The notes below the pieces were generated by a model, which worked only from the letters and a program-made list of their open reading frames with translations, did no database searches and had not been told where the DNA came from. A stretch of 32,655 nucleotides of DNA from Ruminococcaceae bacterium UBA4306 (GTDB lineage: Bacteria; Bacillota; Clostridia; Oscillospirales; Acutalibacteraceae), in assembly GCA_002394725.1 (NCBI GenBank), contig DGUQ01000172.1, positions 1 to 32,655 on the forward strand. Reading direction: 5' to 3'. How positions within the stretch are numbered: position 1 is the stretch's first letter; the number at the start of each line of letters is the position of its first letter. Made by a program: the position numbers and the translations under genes. This document shows, piece by piece, positions 31,925 through 32,655 of this stretch.

Positions 31925-32045
31925 GAGTTAGGAATTAGGAATTGTGGGCGGACGCTGTCCGCACCTGATTGATAGGTTGTAAACAAACGTAACTACAAAT
32001 CAAAAACGCGTCTGCGTTACTCCTCGTTCCTCATTTCTCCTGCCT
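31925..32045 (+). repeat. Dispersed repeat with TAGGAATT arms after luxS
   Basis: Short TAGGAGT/TAGGAATT tandem units (31922-31943) lead into the hairpin GCGGAC-GCT-GTCCGC and CACCTGATTGATAG, then an oppositely oriented arm containing CTCCTCGTTCCTCATTTCTCCTGCCTCATT (two pieces, 32021-32050). The core matches the repeats at 18250 and 26455. It fills the gap between luxS and the convergent YtxH-like gene. Confidence 0.55.
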
Positions 32046-32047
32046 CA

Positions 32048-32257
32048 TTATTGAAACATATCCTTCGCGCTGTCGAACAGATCCTCCATCGCATCGGCGA
32101 CCTTCCCTGCTTTCTTTTGCAGGGTTTTCTTACTGTTGTTCATCATCACAACGCTCACCGCGCTGACCGCGATCCCTGCCGCGACGCCGCCGAGGACGCC
32201 CTTCAGCACGCCGCCCTTTTTTTCGGCAGGCGCACTGTTACTCATTGCTTTCTGCAT
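32048..32257 (-). CDS. Small YtxH-like membrane protein
   Basis: A 69-residue protein with an N-terminal Ala/Ser/Lys stretch, a Gly-rich hydrophobic segment (about 17-37) and a charged amphipathic tail ending in AMEDLFDSAKDMF. This layout resembles YtxH-type general-stress or envelope proteins, though similarity at this length is weak. AAAGGAG lies about 10 bases before the ATG at 32257; the longer frame to 32329 runs into a repeat. Function unknown. Confidence 0.7.
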   Translation of the reverse strand: MQKAMSNSAPAEKKGGVLKGVLGGVAAGIAVSAVSVVMMNNSKKTLQKKAGKVADAMEDLFDSAKDMFQ

Positions 32258-32291
32258 GATACCAACTCCTTTCTGTTTGGATAGGCTGATC

Positions 32292-32360
32292 AAGCCTTCC
32301 CCTTGAGGGGAAGGTGGGCTTTTCGGCAACGCCTTGCCGAAAAGGTCGGATGAGGTGAAA
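32292..32360 (+). repeat. Double-palindrome intergenic repeat
   Basis: CTTCCCCTTGAGGGGAAG (32296-32313) is followed by CTTTTCGGC...GCCGAAAAG (32318-32344) and GTCGGATGAGG. This is the organisation of a widespread gut Clostridia repeat. It lies upstream of the YtxH-like gene (minus) and trmL (plus). Confidence 0.55.
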
Positions 32361-32485
32361 ACGCTTCATTCAACTCTTTCTCATCAATAAAACGGAAAGG
32401 CTCCCAACCGCGTTCTTTTCTCAAAGACAATCTTATTTTTTGCGATAAGATTTCGCTTATTCCAAGATAAAAGAGGGAATTCAAA

Positions 32486-32655
32486 TTGGAAAAATCTGAC
32501 AACAAAGTATTGAATATTGTGCTCTTTGAGCCGGAGATCCCGCAAAACACCGGCAACGTCGCGCGTACCTGTGCCGCTACGGGCGCAAGGCTCCATCTGG
32601 TGCGACCCTTCGGCTTTGAGATCACCGACCGCAACCTCAAGCGAGCCGGACTCGA
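32486..32655 (+). CDS. trmL: tRNA (cytidine34-2'-O)-methyltransferase TrmL, 5' part only
   Basis: The first 56 codons of a SpoU/SPOUT-family methyltransferase, cut by the window edge. Read from TTG at 32486, the protein is [20 protein letters not shown] and continues [19 protein letters not shown], then [35 protein letters not shown] is the TrmL signature; the enzyme 2'-O-methylates the wobble base of certain leucine tRNAs. AGAGGG at 32472-32477 supports the TTG start; no ATG is available in this frame upstream. Confidence 0.88.
   Translation, partial: MEKSDNKVLNIVLFEPEIPQNTGNVARTCAATGARLHLVRPFGFEITDRNLKRAGL

Noticed and set aside
32290-32640. 116-codon minus-strand frame at the right end
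   Set aside because: It runs opposite the clear TrmL start and through a palindromic repeat.

Overview
The window looks like a chromosomal piece of a Gram-positive, probably spore-forming gut Clostridia of the Ruminococcaceae/Oscillospiraceae type. This is inferred from protein character and layout; no database search was possible. Supporting signs are strong AGGAGG-type ribosome sites, TTGNNN-N17-TATAAT promoters often with an extended TG, a cysteine T-box, a SigH-like sigma factor, a PdaB-like deacetylase, recA-recX-rimO-pgsA in a row, very large InlB-type secreted proteins, and many short palindromic repeats between genes. No rRNA, tRNA, CRISPR array, prophage or transposase gene was seen.

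Layout. 65-886 is a membrane 4Fe-4S protein, convergent with a ComM/YifB ATPase (2522-999, minus) across a shared hairpin. A SigH-like sigma gene (2818-3414) and a zinc-ribbon protein (3490-3786) follow, ending at a strong terminator. A 480-bp AT-rich control region then leads to the most unusual locus: a 2375-residue secreted InlB-repeat protein (4316-11443), a 53-residue acidic peptide gene (11460-11621) and a secreted leucine-rich-repeat protein (11621-13186), tightly packed and probably co-transcribed. Their promoter carries repeated CACATAA boxes, and a good intrinsic terminator lies inside the leader, before the first gene.

The rest is mainly housekeeping. It runs DUF1858-trmK-nif3 (13581-15167); trmB plus a lipoprotein, an OmpR-type response regulator, a sensor kinase and a small membrane protein (15445-20127); yqhQ-prmC (20274-22104); recA-recX-rimO-pgsA (22345-26069); T-box-cysE-cysS (26192-28693); a polysaccharide deacetylase (28769-29536); an unknown internally duplicated protein on minus (30078-29605); a small acidic protein, a GH25 muramidase and luxS (30329-31924); a YtxH-like protein on minus; and the start of trmL, cut by the window end.

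How the parts connect. Several genes modify tRNA or the translation machinery (trmK, trmB, trmL, rimO, prmC). cysE and cysS share a T-box reading a Cys codon, so cysteine synthesis and cysteine charging would respond together to uncharged tRNA-Cys. The lipoprotein and two-component system look like an envelope-sensing unit. The giant protein, small peptide and LRR protein form the best candidate for an undescribed secreted system. Dispersed repeats of several kinds sit in most longer gaps, including one 126-bp inverted-repeat element whose edge supplies the prmC stop codon.
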